Assembly: GCF_963924675.1 (NCBI RefSeq)
Contig: NC_089238.1
Coordinates: 28,005,815 to 28,069,814 of the forward strand
Length of the DNA: 64,000 bases
Direction of reading: 5' to 3'
DNA from: Phocoena phocoena
Lineage: Eukaryota; Chordata; Mammalia; Artiodactyla; Phocoenidae
Shown here: positions 42,181 through 53,555 of the stretch, in pieces
Layout: every line of letters starts with the position of its first letter
Numbering within the stretch: position 1 is the first letter of the stretch
The notes under the pieces: model-generated
The model's input: the letters and a program-made list of their open reading frames with translations, nothing else
What the model was told of the DNA's origin: nothing
Database searches by the model: none
Made by a program: the position numbers and the translations under genes

Positions 42181-43486
42181 GTGAGATGTCATTAGCTCTC
42201 TGGCCCGGATGGAGCTCTGGCTTCGCTGTCATGCCTCCTCCCCTCCCGCTCTCAGACCCCTGCTACAAGGCGCTGCGGCCGGCCGTGCAGATGCTGCTCC
42301 ATTGAAGAGATTCAACTCCCGTTTAACTGGTTTCTGGTCAACTCCACTTGCCACCCAACTGTAGTGGGCTGTGGCAGACCCTCTGCAGCCTGGCTCTCTC
42401 TCCTCGGGCCTTCTGCATGGTCTCTCCCCCTTTACACCATTTAGTCAATGCCATTAATCAAAATCCTATAGTAGAAAACGCATGCATAAGTCCGACACAT
42501 TTATTGCTATGGCAACAATTCAGGCACTTGTTCCAGTGTCAAGCTATATCAGTGGAGATATATTCTATTGTTTTCACAGTGACACTCTTCTCTATGTTGG
42601 ACTTAATCCACGGAAAAATATAGCCTTTCTTCTTATTTAAGAGAGTGAGAGAGAGCTCGAAAGAAAGAGAAAGTGACCTCTGGGTTTCTTACCCTGTGCT
42701 TTCATAACTGAAACCAAATTTTTTCCTTTCTTTTAAAGGCAGGAAGACATTCAGTGATTTGCAGCAGCGTCAGACTGATAATCGATCAGCAGGGTCCCTA
42801 TAAGCAAGATATCCTGTTTGGAAACTGCACTTCCAGGAGAACCCAAGTGCGTGAAGGAAATTTGCCAAATCCGGCTCTGCAATGGCCTTCCCTGTCTTTG
42901 CCTGCACCAGGGCTTGGTTCTTTGGATACCCTGGGTGAATTCAGCCTCACGCCTCAGCAAACAGTTGTAAATAGAAACGGGCTTGAACATTTCCCCCGAT
43001 GAATAGCATCTCTCGTCCAGAGAAACAGCCTCTTCTGTGTCTTGGAGATGATGAGTCAAGAGTCCTCTCTCCCATCTTCTCCAGCATCTTCGCCTGGAGC
43101 CTCCCAGCAAGGTGGCGTTAAAACCTGGCTTCTGTGTTATGTGTTCTTGGAGGTAACCTGCACTCACCGCCCTGACACTTCAGGCAAGAAGTCAGTTTGC
43201 CTTTTATAAGCTCCTACATCCTCTTCTATGCTGCGTCTCTATCCCGTCTCTTCTTCTGGCATAGCTCAATCCCCAAAGGTGAAATTCAGGCTGAGTCTAT
43301 TTGAGCGTTGGTGTGTGAGCAATACTCTGTTAGATGCTGGGTGGTATATAAGAGAAGAAATACTAACCTCACTTTCCTGATAGTCTAGTGGGAAACACTA
43401 ATATTCATTCATTCAGTCAGTCATTCTCTGATGTCAACCATTAAAGTACCCACTGTGTGCCAGGGACTTTACACACAACACCTGTG
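42181..43486. other. Unassigned, repeat-poor block
   Basis: About 1.3 kb with no clear repeat. 42630-42675 is a GA-rich run. 42395-42610 has the texture of a conserved non-coding element, with the RFX-like site listed separately. A 138-codon minus-strand open frame (42751-43167) has no supporting splice pattern or motif. Confidence 0.35.
42504..42518. promoter_or_regulatory. RFX-type X-box-like site
   Basis: ttgctatggcaacaa is, on the minus strand, TTGTTGCCATAGCAA. It matches the palindromic X-box consensus (GTTGCCATGGCAAC type) bound by RFX factors except for one changed centre base and one end base. Located in a repeat-free stretch; binding is inference. Confidence 0.35.
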
Positions 43487-43993
43487 CATTAGTTTCCTCT
43501 TGCTGCTGTAATTACCACACAGTGGCTTAAAGCAACATATTCTCTTACAGTGCTGGAGATCGGCAATCTGAAATGGGTCTCGCTGGCTTAAAAGCAAGAC
43601 ATCCACAAGGTTGTGTTCCTTCTGGGTGCTCTAGGGGAAGGAGAATCCATTTCCTTGCTTGTTACAGTTTCTAGTGGTTGCCTGCATTCCCGAGCTCTTA
43701 GCCTCTTCCTCCATCTCCAAAGCCTGCGACCTGAGGCTGAGTATTTCTTTCAGCACCATCTCTTTGGTTTACGTCTGCATCCCTCTTCCGTTATTAAAGA
43801 CCCTTATGATTACATTGGGCCCATCCAGATAATCCAGGATAATCTCCTTATTTTAAGATCAGTTGATTAACATCCTTAATTCCATCTGCAGGTTTGATTC
43901 CCCTTCGTTGTATAACATAACATATTCACAAGTTCCAGTGGTTAGAATGTAGACATCTTTGTGGGGGGAGACATAATTCTGCCTACCACAACC
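43487..43993 (-). mobile_element. MLT1-type LTR (ERVL-MaLR), about full length
   Basis: Antisense order 'gcattagtttcctcttgctgctgtaattaccacacagtggcttaaagcaac', 'gatcggcaatctgaaatgggtctcgctggcttaaaa', 'gattacattgggcccatccagataatccaggataatctcc' and 'gtagacatctttgtggggggagacataattctgcctaccacaac'. Old solo LTR. Confidence 0.88.
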
Positions 43994-43999
43994 TGTAAA

Positions 44000-44165
44000 T
44001 GTTGACGTTCTTTGGAAGGTAGGTATTATTATCCCCATTTTACACATGAGAAAACTCTGGGTCAGAGAATTGGAGAGACTTGCCCAGAGCCATACAGATA
44101 AATTAATGGTGCAGCTGGAAATGGATTCAGAATTCCAAAGATTCCTGCATTCTTTCCTACCTGGA
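44000..44165 (-). mobile_element. MIR SINE relic
   Basis: 'gtaggtattattatccccattttacacatgagaaaactctgggtcagagaattggagagacttgcccagagccatacag' is antisense MIR. Confidence 0.85.
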
Positions 44166-44179
44166 CCACAGTACATCAC

Positions 44180-44345
44180 TCACTTATTCACTCAACAAAT
44201 AGTAATTACTGAGCACCTCCTATGTGCATCTCTGTGAGACACCATTTGGAGGTCAGGGTTGAAAAACAAGAAGGGAAGGAAAACAAGGCAATGCCCCTAA
44301 CAGAAAGACAGGATAGTAATCCAGGAAGGCTTCCAGGAGGTGGTG
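44180..44345 (-). mobile_element. L2 3' end relic
   Basis: 'cttattcactcaacaaatagtaattactgagcacctcctatgtgcatctctg' is the antisense L2 tip, with a weaker match beyond. Confidence 0.65.
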
Positions 44346-45509
44346 GGGCTAGGGCTGCATCACAAGGAGATACAGAAAAATAGCTCCATTCCTTTGAGAC
44401 TGCTGGGTGTATAAGTATGGAGGAGAGGGGGCGTTGTCCCCAACTCTTGCCCTCATCTCTTTGAGGAGCCCCTCCCAGGACAGGAAGTCTTGATTCTTTC
44501 CAAACCTGGAGTTCAAGGTTGCTGTTCTAATTTCCACAGAGGCCTCAGCAAATTTCCACCAAGGTCATTTCCGCTTGAGTTTAGGGTAGAACTTGATGCC
44601 ATGTTCCCTCAATCCCTAGAGGCAGTGGGGGTAGAGACAGAGCTCTACTTTGTTCACGTTAGATCCAAGACCTGCCTTTCACATACTCAGCACCAAGCTC
44701 AAAGCCTCCTTTACTTTTTCTGTTCTTTCTTCCCCTCCCACCCTCCCTTCCTGCTTCCCTTCTTTTCTCTCTTTTCCTTTCCTTTCTTTTCTCTCTTGAC
44801 TTATTTTTCACAAAAGGAGGTTGGGAGACGGGGGCACAGGACGGGTGCTGTATGTCCTCAGGACTCTCCTGGGAACCTCCTCCAAATGAAGGAACAAGGC
44901 CTGTGTGTCTTAGCTGGGCATCCCCACTGTGGATCACCTTAACTCCTTCTGTGTTGAGACCTGGCTGGACCTCGGATCTAGGGAGGCCTCAGTCCTGAGA
45001 GCACAGGAGCAGAAAACGAGACTGCACTGCCATCCTGACCAGAGTCCTCTCCTGGTTCTGACATAGAGAGAATTACTTGAGGGTAAAGGTCCTGTGCTCC
45101 TGGGCCCTTTGTCCTAGAAATGAATACCAAATTGCAAAGAGGAACTCTGTTTCTGGTTCAATGTATGAGTGCCAGGAGAAGAGGGTGATGGGTTCTAGAG
45201 AGGGGACTTGGTGTCTTGCAATGGCATTTCCTAAACCTTGAGAAACTTCTCTCCATGAATTATGGAAGAAGGGTGACATTTAAACGCTGCGTTTTCAGTA
45301 AGTAAGCCTGAAAGGAGGCCCAGAGAACATAAAAGAAGAAAACCAAGTGATAGAAGCCTGTAATGGGAGAGGGAGGGAAGAGAAAGAAACAAGAAATGGC
45401 AGGCAGTGAAGATGAGCTACAGCAGCTAAGCTACAAAGGAGGGAGGGAAGAATTCCGTGGAAACAGCAAGAATTCTAGACAGGAAGGGAGTAGTAGAAGC
45501 AAGCTGGCA
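44346..45509. other. Unassigned sequence
   Basis: No gene recognised. The pyrimidine tract at 44715-44800 is listed separately. Confidence 0.4.
44715..44800. repeat. Pyrimidine-rich tract
   Basis: Almost only C and T on the plus strand (ctgttctttcttcccctccc...tttccttttctctcttg). A 150-codon forward open frame across it is compositional. Confidence 0.85.
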
Positions 45510-45522
45510 GGAAGGCAATCTT

Positions 45523-45730
45523 TTTTTTTTTTTTTTGGCGGTACGCGGGCCTCTCACTGTTGTGGCCTCTCCCGTTGCGGAGCACAGGCTCCGGACGCAC
45601 AGGCTCAGCGGCCATGGTTCACGGCCCCAGCCGCTCCGCGGCATGTGGGATCTTCCCGGACCAGGGCACGAACCCGCGTCCCCTGCATCGGCAGGCCGAC
45701 TCCCAACCACTGCGCCACCAGGGAAGCCCC
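45523..45730 (-). mobile_element. CHR-family SINE, full-length short form
   Basis: Poly(T) then the reverse complement of the whole SINE to its head (gccaccagggaagcccc). Flanked by ggaaggcaatctt (45510-45522) and gaaaggcgatctt (45732-45744), a 13-bp duplication with two differences. Open frames of 71-127 codons across it are shadows of the repeat. Confidence 0.95.
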
Positions 45731-45744
45731 AGAAAGGCGATCTT

Positions 45745-47934
45745 GAAGTTAGATAGGTATAGTATAGTTATATAGGTAATAGGTATACCATCGCCATTTC
45801 AAACAATGGGGGGCAATGGAGATTATGGGAACATAATGGCATTCTTTGGTGCCAAGACTAGGTGTATTAAACTGGAAAGAAGATGATGAGTGGCCTCCAG
45901 AAGCTCTTGCAGTTTGAGCCGAAAGATGATAAGGCTGGGGTCACAGCAGCAACCAGACCAGGTTTAGAGACCTCACTGTGGTTGGGGGGATGAAAGGATG
46001 GGTCTCATGGGTGGATATGGGGGGTTCTTTTTTCTTTGGCCTTCTTGTTATTCATGTCAGTGCCTTTAGTTATAGACAGCAGGAAGTAGGAATCTTATTG
46101 CTGCACTGAATCAAACACAGTTGCCAAAATCCACCTGAAGACTAGGAGACCTCTATACCCTGGGGAAGAAGGGGGCCATAGAGCATAAAAGGATCTCAGG
46201 GAAATGCTAGCAAGGAACAAAGAGGATTTTGAAATTGAGGTTGAGACAGGTTTTCGTTGCCCCCACAGTACCAAGCAAAAGCCTTTGCTACAGGCAGTTC
46301 CCCAAATTTCAGCTGACCATGTTCCATTTTCATCATCTGGGCCACATCCCTGTGCTATGTACCATGTGTGTGCTTCTCCTCTATCTCAGATCACCTCCTT
46401 GTTTTATCTGCTTATTTACTTTTAATCGACTTCTTCTGTTCATTTTATTTAAAAGGGAAATGTATATCACTAGTGTAATTGGAAAATGAGTGTCATTTAC
46501 CATAAAGAGAAACTAAACAGAATAAATACACTGGATATGAAATGATGTGATTACAATTTCTGCTGAAGATTTTGTGCCTTCAATCTGGTCTCTGCTGAGA
46601 GGGAATGTATTGAATTGGGGAGAGAGTTATTTAAGAAAAGTCACTCCAAATAGAAATTTTCTCCATGGGGTAATTAAAAGGACTGAAAGCAAATTGATAA
46701 AGAAGGAACTTTCTCATCAAAGGATTCAGTGTTGTATCTGTGGCAGACCCTAAAATAATCTCCCAAATGCAAGTGCTGATTGTCCGGTATTGGGGGAAAT
46801 GCTGTGGAAAGATGTTGTCTTAGCACAGTTCCTTAGAGCACAGCCTGAGGCAAAGTTTGCCCACCAGGGCTTTATGAGAATGTACAATACCAGGACATCA
46901 AGAGTGAAGGAAAAAAGATGCAAGGCAGTGATGAAGGAGAAGCAAATACAAGTGGGTGCATCACTGAGCTGGCCACAGCCTCAAAAGAAACACAATTTCT
47001 CGGTCATGACGGACATCCCTGGAGAAACGATGAAATCATTGCAACTCGGAACTATCTATTGGAAGAAGGAAGGATGAGGAATTTATCTACAGATTCTCTG
47101 CTATCCTTTTTCTCTCATTGGATGGAGTTTGCTTCACAAACTCATCAACCCTTCTGGTTTGGGCTGCATCTTTGGACGCTGTGGGTCCCATCTGGTTAGA
47201 CCTGGGCACTGCATCTACTAGAGTGAGCACGATGGAGGCCACGCTGAAAGGCAGCTTCATTCTCAGGGGAGCATGAGGTCACCAACATTAAGAGATAAGG
47301 GGATGGTGGTGGCTGAGACATCTCTACTTCTTTTTCTCTATAGTGACAAGTTGAGGAAAGCAATGCAGGAGACCCCACTGTATGCTGAAGTTCTGTGGAT
47401 CTGAACAGATGCTTCACGTCTGTTCCTTCTTTCGGAGAGTGAGAAACCATACAGGTCGTGCTGGAGATCCCTTCTCATGATGAGGTTCTTGGACCAGATG
47501 GGCAGGTAGGGCCAAGCAAATCTAATGAGGTGCATCAATTTGTTGCTGCACTAACGTCAATGATAGTCCACCTGATATCATTGAGTTAATAGGAAGACTC
47601 ATGGCAAGAGGAAATGGAGAGAGATGTAAGTTTATGTGGAAAGTTATGATTTGGAAGAAGGACAGTATACTTGCTTTTCCATGGTTTGTAACTGGAAGGG
47701 GCTGCCAAAATCATCTCTTTTAACCCCTGCATTTAATGAAAGGAGGGGTGACGGGGGACTAAGAAGCCCTGGACCCTCCTCCCCACTACACACACACCAA
47801 GTCAATAGCAATTTACAGCCAAATTCCCTTGTGAGAAATCCAGAAGTCAGTTGGAGGCTCCTGCACCCTGGGAGGGCATGAAACTATCCACGTAGAGGCT
47901 GGTAGGGAAATTCAAGACGCCCTCTGGCCATAAT
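45745..47934. other. Unassigned, mostly single-copy sequence
   Basis: About 2.2 kb with no recognised repeat. An acceptor-like tttttctctatag ends at 47342 and is followed by a short open stretch (DKLRKAMQETPLYAEVLWI, then stop). It lacks other exon evidence and was not called. Confidence 0.4.
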
Positions 47935-47978
47935 CCTTACCTCCAGCACAGTGTTACAGTATTGAGAGAAAACTCTTC

Positions 47979-48395
47979 AGTTCTCAGCTTCTCCCTGGGG
48001 AGGGAAAGAGGCAGACACATCCAACACCCCCAACTTTTCCAGGGGCTACTCAGAGGACTTGCTTCCATCAAGCCTCTCTTGAGGTGTTGACAGAGCCCAG
48101 AATAATCTAGCCACCTGGGGGCCAGTGAGAACAGATATGGTACTAGAACACAACTAGTTACCATAGCCTCTTCCTTGGTTAAGCATGGTGCAAATAGGTG
48201 AGTAACTCCAGACCCCAGCTTCTTCTTGGGGAGATAAAGAGGTGAAAAGAGCATCTAATGATCCAACTTTTCTGGGGGCTGCCTGAGGAATGGGCTTTAG
48301 TCTCATTTGTCTTGGAGAGCTGACAAGATCTAGTATACTCCAGATGTCTGGGGGCAGCTAAGAACGAAGAAACAGATTAGACTAGCACCAAATTT
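47979..48395. repeat. Two diverged ~210-bp tandem units
   Basis: Unit 1 (about 47979-48190) and unit 2 (about 48213-48395) share the order 'agcttctccctggggag', 'aacttttccaggggct', 'gcctctcttgaggtgttgacag' and 'cacctgggggccagtgagaac' with many substitutions. They resemble promoter monomers of an L1 5'UTR. Confidence 0.7.
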
Positions 48396-48663
48396 AGAGA
48401 AGACCCCAGAATCTGCTGTCATACAGGGATGGCTGTTTGTTGTCTAGGACACAGACACCAACACAGAGAGTCAAAGAAAATGAAGAAGCAGGGAAATATG
48501 TTCCAAATAAAAAATAAGATAAATCCTCCTAATGAAATGTAGTTAGATGATTTACTTGAAAGAGAATTCAAAATAACCATAATAAAGATGCTCACCAGAA
48601 ACAATACATGAGCAAAGTGAGAATTTCAACAAAGAAATAGAAATATAAGAAAGTACCAAACAG

Positions 48664-48869
48664 GGCTTCCCTGGTAGCACAGTGGTTGAGAGTCCGCCTG
48701 CCGATGCAGGGGACACGGGTTTGTGCCCCGGTCCGGGAAGATCCCACATGCCGCAGAGCGGCTGCGCCCGTGAGCCATGGCCGCTGAGCCTGCGCGTCCG
48801 GAGCCTGTTGCTCCGCAACGGGAGAGGCCACAAGAGTGAGAGGCCCGCGTACTGCAAAAAATAAAAAAA
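48664..48869 (+). mobile_element. CHR-family SINE, full-length short form
   Basis: From ggcttccctggtagcacag to ggcccgcgtactgc and an A-rich tail (aaaaaataaaaaaa). Flanked by an identical 16-bp duplication agaaagtaccaaacag at 48648-48663 and 48870-48885. Inserted into L1 ORF1. Confidence 0.97.
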
Positions 48870-48965
48870 AGAAAGTACCAAACAGAAATTAGGGAGCAAA
48901 GAATACAATAACTAACTTGAAAAATTCACTAGAGGGGTTCAAGAGCACATGGGAAGATCAGTGCC

Positions 48966-49356
48966 CACAGTCCCAAGCAAAGCTCCGGCTTGAACCCAGC
49001 TCTTCCAACCTTAAACCTAAGGCAGAATCCACTCTAGTACAATGTAGCCTCAAGATGAATGACCTTCCCCACCCCACCATGAAATGACACAGCATTGACC
49101 AGAATTACATCTCTAGCTTATTACTTTGCTTAAAAGTGTATTTAATGTGAATTTAATGCTACAGACCCATGATACAGAAACAAGAAATTAAGGTGGTAAA
49201 GCTGTGTTTACTGATGCCAGCCTACTCTTTTAACCAATATACTGCATTGGTTTAAATTATATATATTATTATATTATATTATATTATACACTCGCATACA
49301 CACACTTCTAAAATTGTCAAAAAATTCCTGTTCCTAAGCCAGTCACTTTGACTTAC
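48966..49356. other. Unassigned sequence with short AT repeat
   Basis: No gene recognised. 49255-49290 is a (TATTA)n-like run. The segment would be intronic if the exon at 49357-49599 is real. Confidence 0.4.
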
Positions 49357-49599
49357 CTTAATGACACGGAAAAACTCTTCAGGGAGCTTGGCATTATATT
49401 GCATCTTTTCCCTGGTAGGTTTACATTCTTTTTCATTTTTTTCCATTTCCTTAACTGACATTTTGAAATGTGCATTTATTTTTCTTTTTTGAAATGCTTT
49501 TTTGTGGAAATGAGACTGTGTTTGCATAACAACTAAGATCTTTGTTTTAAAATACTTGGGGTTGTTGTAAGAAACTTTCATCTCTGGGAAAAAATAAAC
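49357..49599 (-). CDS. Candidate coding exon, 81 codons, unknown protein
   Basis: Function is unknown; I do not recognise the family. On the minus strand a pyrimidine-rich acceptor (gggcttgtttcacag, ending at 49600) is followed by 243 bp without a stop, then a donor ATTAAG|gtaagt (49356-49351). The exon is exactly 81 codons and phase 0 at both ends. A second acceptor 16 bp further in (ttttttcccag) would start it at 49583 in the same frame. The peptide is basic and hydrophilic: it opens VYFFPEMKVSYNNPKYFKTK, has a lysine/glutamate-rich middle (SVKEMEKNEKECKP) and ends KLPEEFFRVIK. I see no transmembrane segment or known catalytic motif. The composition suits an internal, possibly helical exon. 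No partner exons were found in the window, so flanking introns would be long. It could also be an exon of a dead gene. The strand and splice pairing are seen; the coding status is inferred. Confidence 0.5.
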
Positions 49600-50214
49600 C
49601 TGTGAAACAAGCCCAAACAGAGAATTGATTTGGGCAGTTGGGTTAAATTGGGTCTAAGTGGAGAGGAAAATGAGGGAGGGTTTGTTTTACTTTAAGATAT
49701 GAAAAGTACACAGCAACCTTTTCCATCAGAGTGGAGAGCAGGGTTTAGTTTTGGTTCCAATGCTAGTATGGAACTTCCTGTTTTGCTCAAGGAAACAACA
49801 AGATGTCAACATACTATGGATACAAGGTTGTGCAGTGAAAGGATCATTTTCTGAGGAGTCAAAAAGCGCTAAATGCAAGCTCTTATTTTCCTTAATTCTC
49901 AAATTTCCCAGGTGCAAAATTGGGATAGCAATACCTTTCCAGTCTCACTAGGAACTTTTAGATCAGAAACCAATTATGGGGGGAAAAGGTATAGTGGCAA
50001 AACTAGAAAAAGTCTCACTTCTGCAATCAGTCATGCTCAAATTAAAGAAATCTAACACCTGCCCAAACTCAAGAGTGGATCTTTATCTATTGGAGGAGGC
50101 TGTCCCTCATTTCCCCTTCCATGGCAAAGGCTTCTCTCTATCCTGCAAAGGTTTATGCTTTCCTTCCATGGTGCAGAGCACTTCTGGGAAGTAATTACCC
50201 TGCTGGGATTTATA
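49600..50214. other. Unassigned sequence
   Basis: About 615 bp with no gene or repeat recognised. Confidence 0.4.
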
Positions 50215-50480
50215 TTTTCCAACTCCCCTTAGAAATTCAGTGGGACCATAAGACTGACTTCTAGCCAATGGAATCTGAGCAGAAATGATGTCCACTACTC
50301 CCAGATGTGGCCCATTAAAAAGGGGTAGGGCAATCTTCCATACTCTTTTTCTCTGAAATATAGAAACACCTACAGAGTTTAGGGACCACATATTGAAGAT
50401 GCAGGGCTACAAGATGGAAGGAACCTAGATCCCTGAATCTCTCCTTAGAAGTGAGCCTCCCAGTTAGGAACAACCAGAGG
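50215..50480 (+). mobile_element. Ancient LTR-like repeat, family unsure
   Basis: 'cttctagccaatggaatctgagcagaaatgatg', 'gtggcccattaaaa' and 'gatgcagggctacaagatggaaggaacctagatccctgaatc' match the same repeat pattern as 26095-26455. Confidence 0.5.
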
Positions 50481-50489
50481 ATATAAATC

Positions 50490-51059
50490 AGATGGCCAAA
50501 TAGGAGATTCTAGCCCTCATACCCCAACAGAAACATTGATTTTAACGATCATCTGTGAAGAAGAATACCTTTATGGGAGTCCAGGAGTATAGCTAAGAGG
50601 TTCCAGCACCTCGATGTAGCAAAAAATCCAAGAATAGATGCATTGAAGCAGTTAAGACCAGTTTCACTTTACCCTTGTTGTTCCTCTCCCAAGATGGGGG
50701 GAAAGAGCCAAAGAGACCCTCCAGGTCCACAATTTCTCCCACCAGGGAAAGTGAGAGTGAAGTGAGCACCTGGCTTCCCCAGCCTTGCAGAACATGCCCA
50801 AGAGGCCTATTTCTCTCTTGCCCTACCCAGAACATTAAGGGGATTCTCATGGCTGAGTAGTCCGGGGACAACTAGGAACAGAGAAAAGAGGTGATGGTTC
50901 AGAGCAACCAGAATGTGGATCTCAACAACTGACCATAGGCCCTACTAACCAGCTAGGGAACTCCCACAGCTAGCCAATTCATGCTCCCAGCAGTTCCCAC
51001 TGTCCACTCACCTTGTGGCCAGTGCACCATGCTCCCCTGAAGAATGCATACATGCAAAC
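50490..51059 (+). mobile_element. Probable L1M 5'UTR fragment
   Basis: 'cagatggccaaataggagattctagccc', 'aggagtatagctaagaggttccagcacctcgatgtagcaaaaaatccaag' and 'agaccagtttcacttt' resemble 5' ends of older L1 elements, and an L1 ORF2 body follows in the same orientation. Assignment from memory. Confidence 0.4.
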
Positions 51060-51767
51060 TCCTCTAGACACCACAGAGATATCATTCATTATAAACAAAA
51101 TAGAAGACATTACATCTGATACCACAGAAATATAGAGGATCATAAGAGACCATTATGAACAACTATATACCAACAAACTGAACAACCTAGAAGGAATGGA
51201 AAAATTCTTAGAAACTTACAGGTTACCAAGACTGAATCAGGAAGAATAGAAAATCTGAATAAACCAATTACTAGTAAGGAGATTGCATCAGTATCAAAAA
51301 TCTCCTAATGAAGAAAAGCCCAGGACCAGATGGCTTCACTGGTGAATTTTACCAAATATTTAAAGAATTAACACCAATCCTTCTCAAACTCTTCCAAAAA
51401 TTCAAAGCAGAGGGAACACTCCCAAGCTCTTTTGACAAGGCTAACTAGCATTATCCTGATCCCAATACCAGAAAAGGACACTGCTTAAAAAGGAAACTAC
51501 AGGTCTGTATCCCTGTTGAATATAGATGCAAAAATTCTCAATAAAATACTAACAAACTGAATTCAGCAGCACATTAAAAGAATCATTCACCATGATCAAG
51601 TGGGATTTATCCCTGAGTTGCAAGGATGGTTCAACATACACAAATCAATCAGTGTAATACATCGTATTAATAGAGTGAAAGAAAAGAATCATGTGATCAT
51701 CTTAATAGATACAGAAAAAGCATTTGACAAAAGTTAGCATCAATTCATGATTAAAAACTATTAACAT

Positions 51768-51980
51768 GGGCTTCCCTGGTGGCACAGTGGTTGACAGTCC
51801 GCCTGCCGATGCAGGGGACACTGGTTCGTGCCCCGGTCCGGGAGGATCCCACATGCTGCGGAGCAGCTGGGCCCATGAGCCGTGGCCACTGAGCTTGTGC
51901 GTCCAGAACCTGTGCTCCACAACGGGAGAGGCCACAGTGAGAGGCCCGCGTACTGCCAAAAAAAAAAAAAAACAAAACAT
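51768..51980 (+). mobile_element. CHR-family SINE, full-length short form
   Basis: From gggcttccctggtggcacag to ggcccgcgtactgcc and an A tail. Flanked by aaaactattaaca (51754-51766) and aaaactgttaaca (51981-51993), a 13-bp duplication with one difference. Inserted in the L1 reverse transcriptase region. Confidence 0.95.
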
Positions 51981-53210
51981 AAAACTGTTAACAAATTAGA
52001 CATAAAAGGAACGTATGTCAACATAATAAAGACTATATATGACAAGCCCATAAATAACATCATACTCAAAGGTGAGAGGTTGAAAGATTTTCCTCTAAGA
52101 TCAGGAACAAGACAAGTGTGCCTACTCTCAGCCCTCCCATTCAGCATAGTACTGGAAGTCCTAGCTAGAGCAATCAGGCAAGAAAAAGAAATAAAAGTTG
52201 TCAGAATTGTAAAGGAAGAAGTAAAATTGTCTCTATTTGCAGATGACATGATTTCCTACATAGAAAATCCTAAAGACTCAACAAGAAAACTGTGAGATCT
52301 AATCAATGAATTGAGTAAAGTAGCAAGATAGAAACTTCATATACAAAAATCATTAGCATTTGTATACACTAACAATGAAAGATATTGGAGAAGACATAAA
52401 TAAATGGAAAGGTATCCCATGTCTAGGGATTGGAAGAATTAATATTGTTGAATGTCAATAGTACCAAAAGCCATCTATAGATTCTGTGAAATCCCTATCA
52501 AAAATCCAATGCAGTTTTTACAGAAGTAGAAAAAACACTCCTAAAATTTACATGGAACCACAGAGACACCAAATAGACAAAGAAATCCTGAGAAAAAGGA
52601 ACAAAACAGGATACATCACATTCCCTGATTTCAACCTATACTATAAAGCTGTGGTAATCAATACAGTATGGTACTAGAATAAACATAGACAAGTAGACCA
52701 ATAGAACAGAATCCAAATGCCTGGAAATAAACCCAAGCATATGTGACCAAATAATATTTGAAAAGGGAGCCAGGAATACCCAGTGGAGAAAAGACAATTC
52801 TCTTCAATAAGTGGTGCCAGAATAATTGGATATTCACATGTAAAAGAATGAAACTGGACCCCTATCTTACACCACTCACATAACTCAAACTGGATTAAAG
52901 AAGTAAATGTAAGACCTGAAACCATGAAACTTCTAGAAGAAAACATAGGAATAAAGCTCTTTCACATGGGTCTTGGAAATGATTTTTTTTTTTTTTTTTG
53001 GATATGACACCTAAAACACAAGCAACAAAATAAAAAGTAAACTAGTGGGACAACTTGACAAACATCAAACTAAAAAATATTTGCAGCCCCTTATCCGATA
53101 AGGGGTTACCATCCAAAATTTCTAAAGATGTTTGAAAGGCCAACAGGTACATGAAAAAATGCTCAACATCACTAATCATTAAAGAAATATAAACTAAAAC
53201 CACAATGAGG

Positions 53211-53555
53211 GGGCTTCCCTGGTGGAGCAGTGGTTAAGAATCCACCTGCCAATGCAGGGGACACGGGTTCCATCCCTGGTCCAGGAAGATTCCACATGCT
53301 GCGGAGCAACTAAACCCATGCACTGCAACTACTGAGCTTGTGCTCTAGAGCCCATGAGCCACAACTACTGAGCCCACGTGCCACAAATACTGAAGCCTGC
53401 ACGCGTAGAGCTCAACAAGAGAAGCCACCACAATGAGAAGCCCACGCACCGCAACAAAGAGTAGCCCCTGCTGGCCACAACTGGAGAAAGCCCATGCACA
53501 GCAACAAAGACCCAACATGGCCAAAAATAAATTAAAATAAAATAAATTAAATATC
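53211..53555 (+). mobile_element. CHR-related SINE, long ancestral form
   Basis: Same head (gggcttccctggtggagcag) but a longer body: 'gcaactaaacccatgcactgcaactactgagc', 'gcccacgtgccacaaatactgaagcctgcacgc', 'gaagccaccacaatgagaagcccacgcaccgcaacaaagag', then an A/T-rich tail (aaaaataaattaaaataaaataaatta). It is about 345 bp versus 190-200 bp for the short form, and more diverged, so older. Confidence 0.9.

Larger units (their letters stand above)
47935..48965 (+). mobile_element. L1M 5'UTR and start of ORF1
   Basis: 48430-48965 matches L1 ORF1 ('gaaaatgaagaagcagggaaatatgttccaaat', 'gagaatttcaacaaagaaatagaaatataag', 'cttgaaaaattcactagaggggttc') with stops. 47979-48395 before it consists of two diverged tandem units, as in an L1 5'UTR. 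A SINE interrupts ORF1 at 48664. Confidence 0.7.

Noticed and set aside
44490..44942. 150-codon plus-strand open frame
   Set aside because: A pyrimidine tract supplies a third of it, and no splice or motif evidence supports coding.
45363..45756. Open frames of 94-127 codons on both strands
   Set aside because: All are different frames of the same CHR SINE at 45523-45730.
47325..47412. Possible terminal exon after tttttctctatag (DKLRKAMQETPLYAEVLWI, stop)
   Set aside because: Only about 20 codons, no upstream partner exon seen, and such short stretches after an acceptor-like site are common by chance.
51761..52295. 162-codon and 137-codon open frames
   Set aside because: They join SINE sequence to broken L1 ORF2. 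The FADD motif is real L1 reverse transcriptase homology, but the ORF has many stops upstream and downstream, so it is not a functional enzyme.
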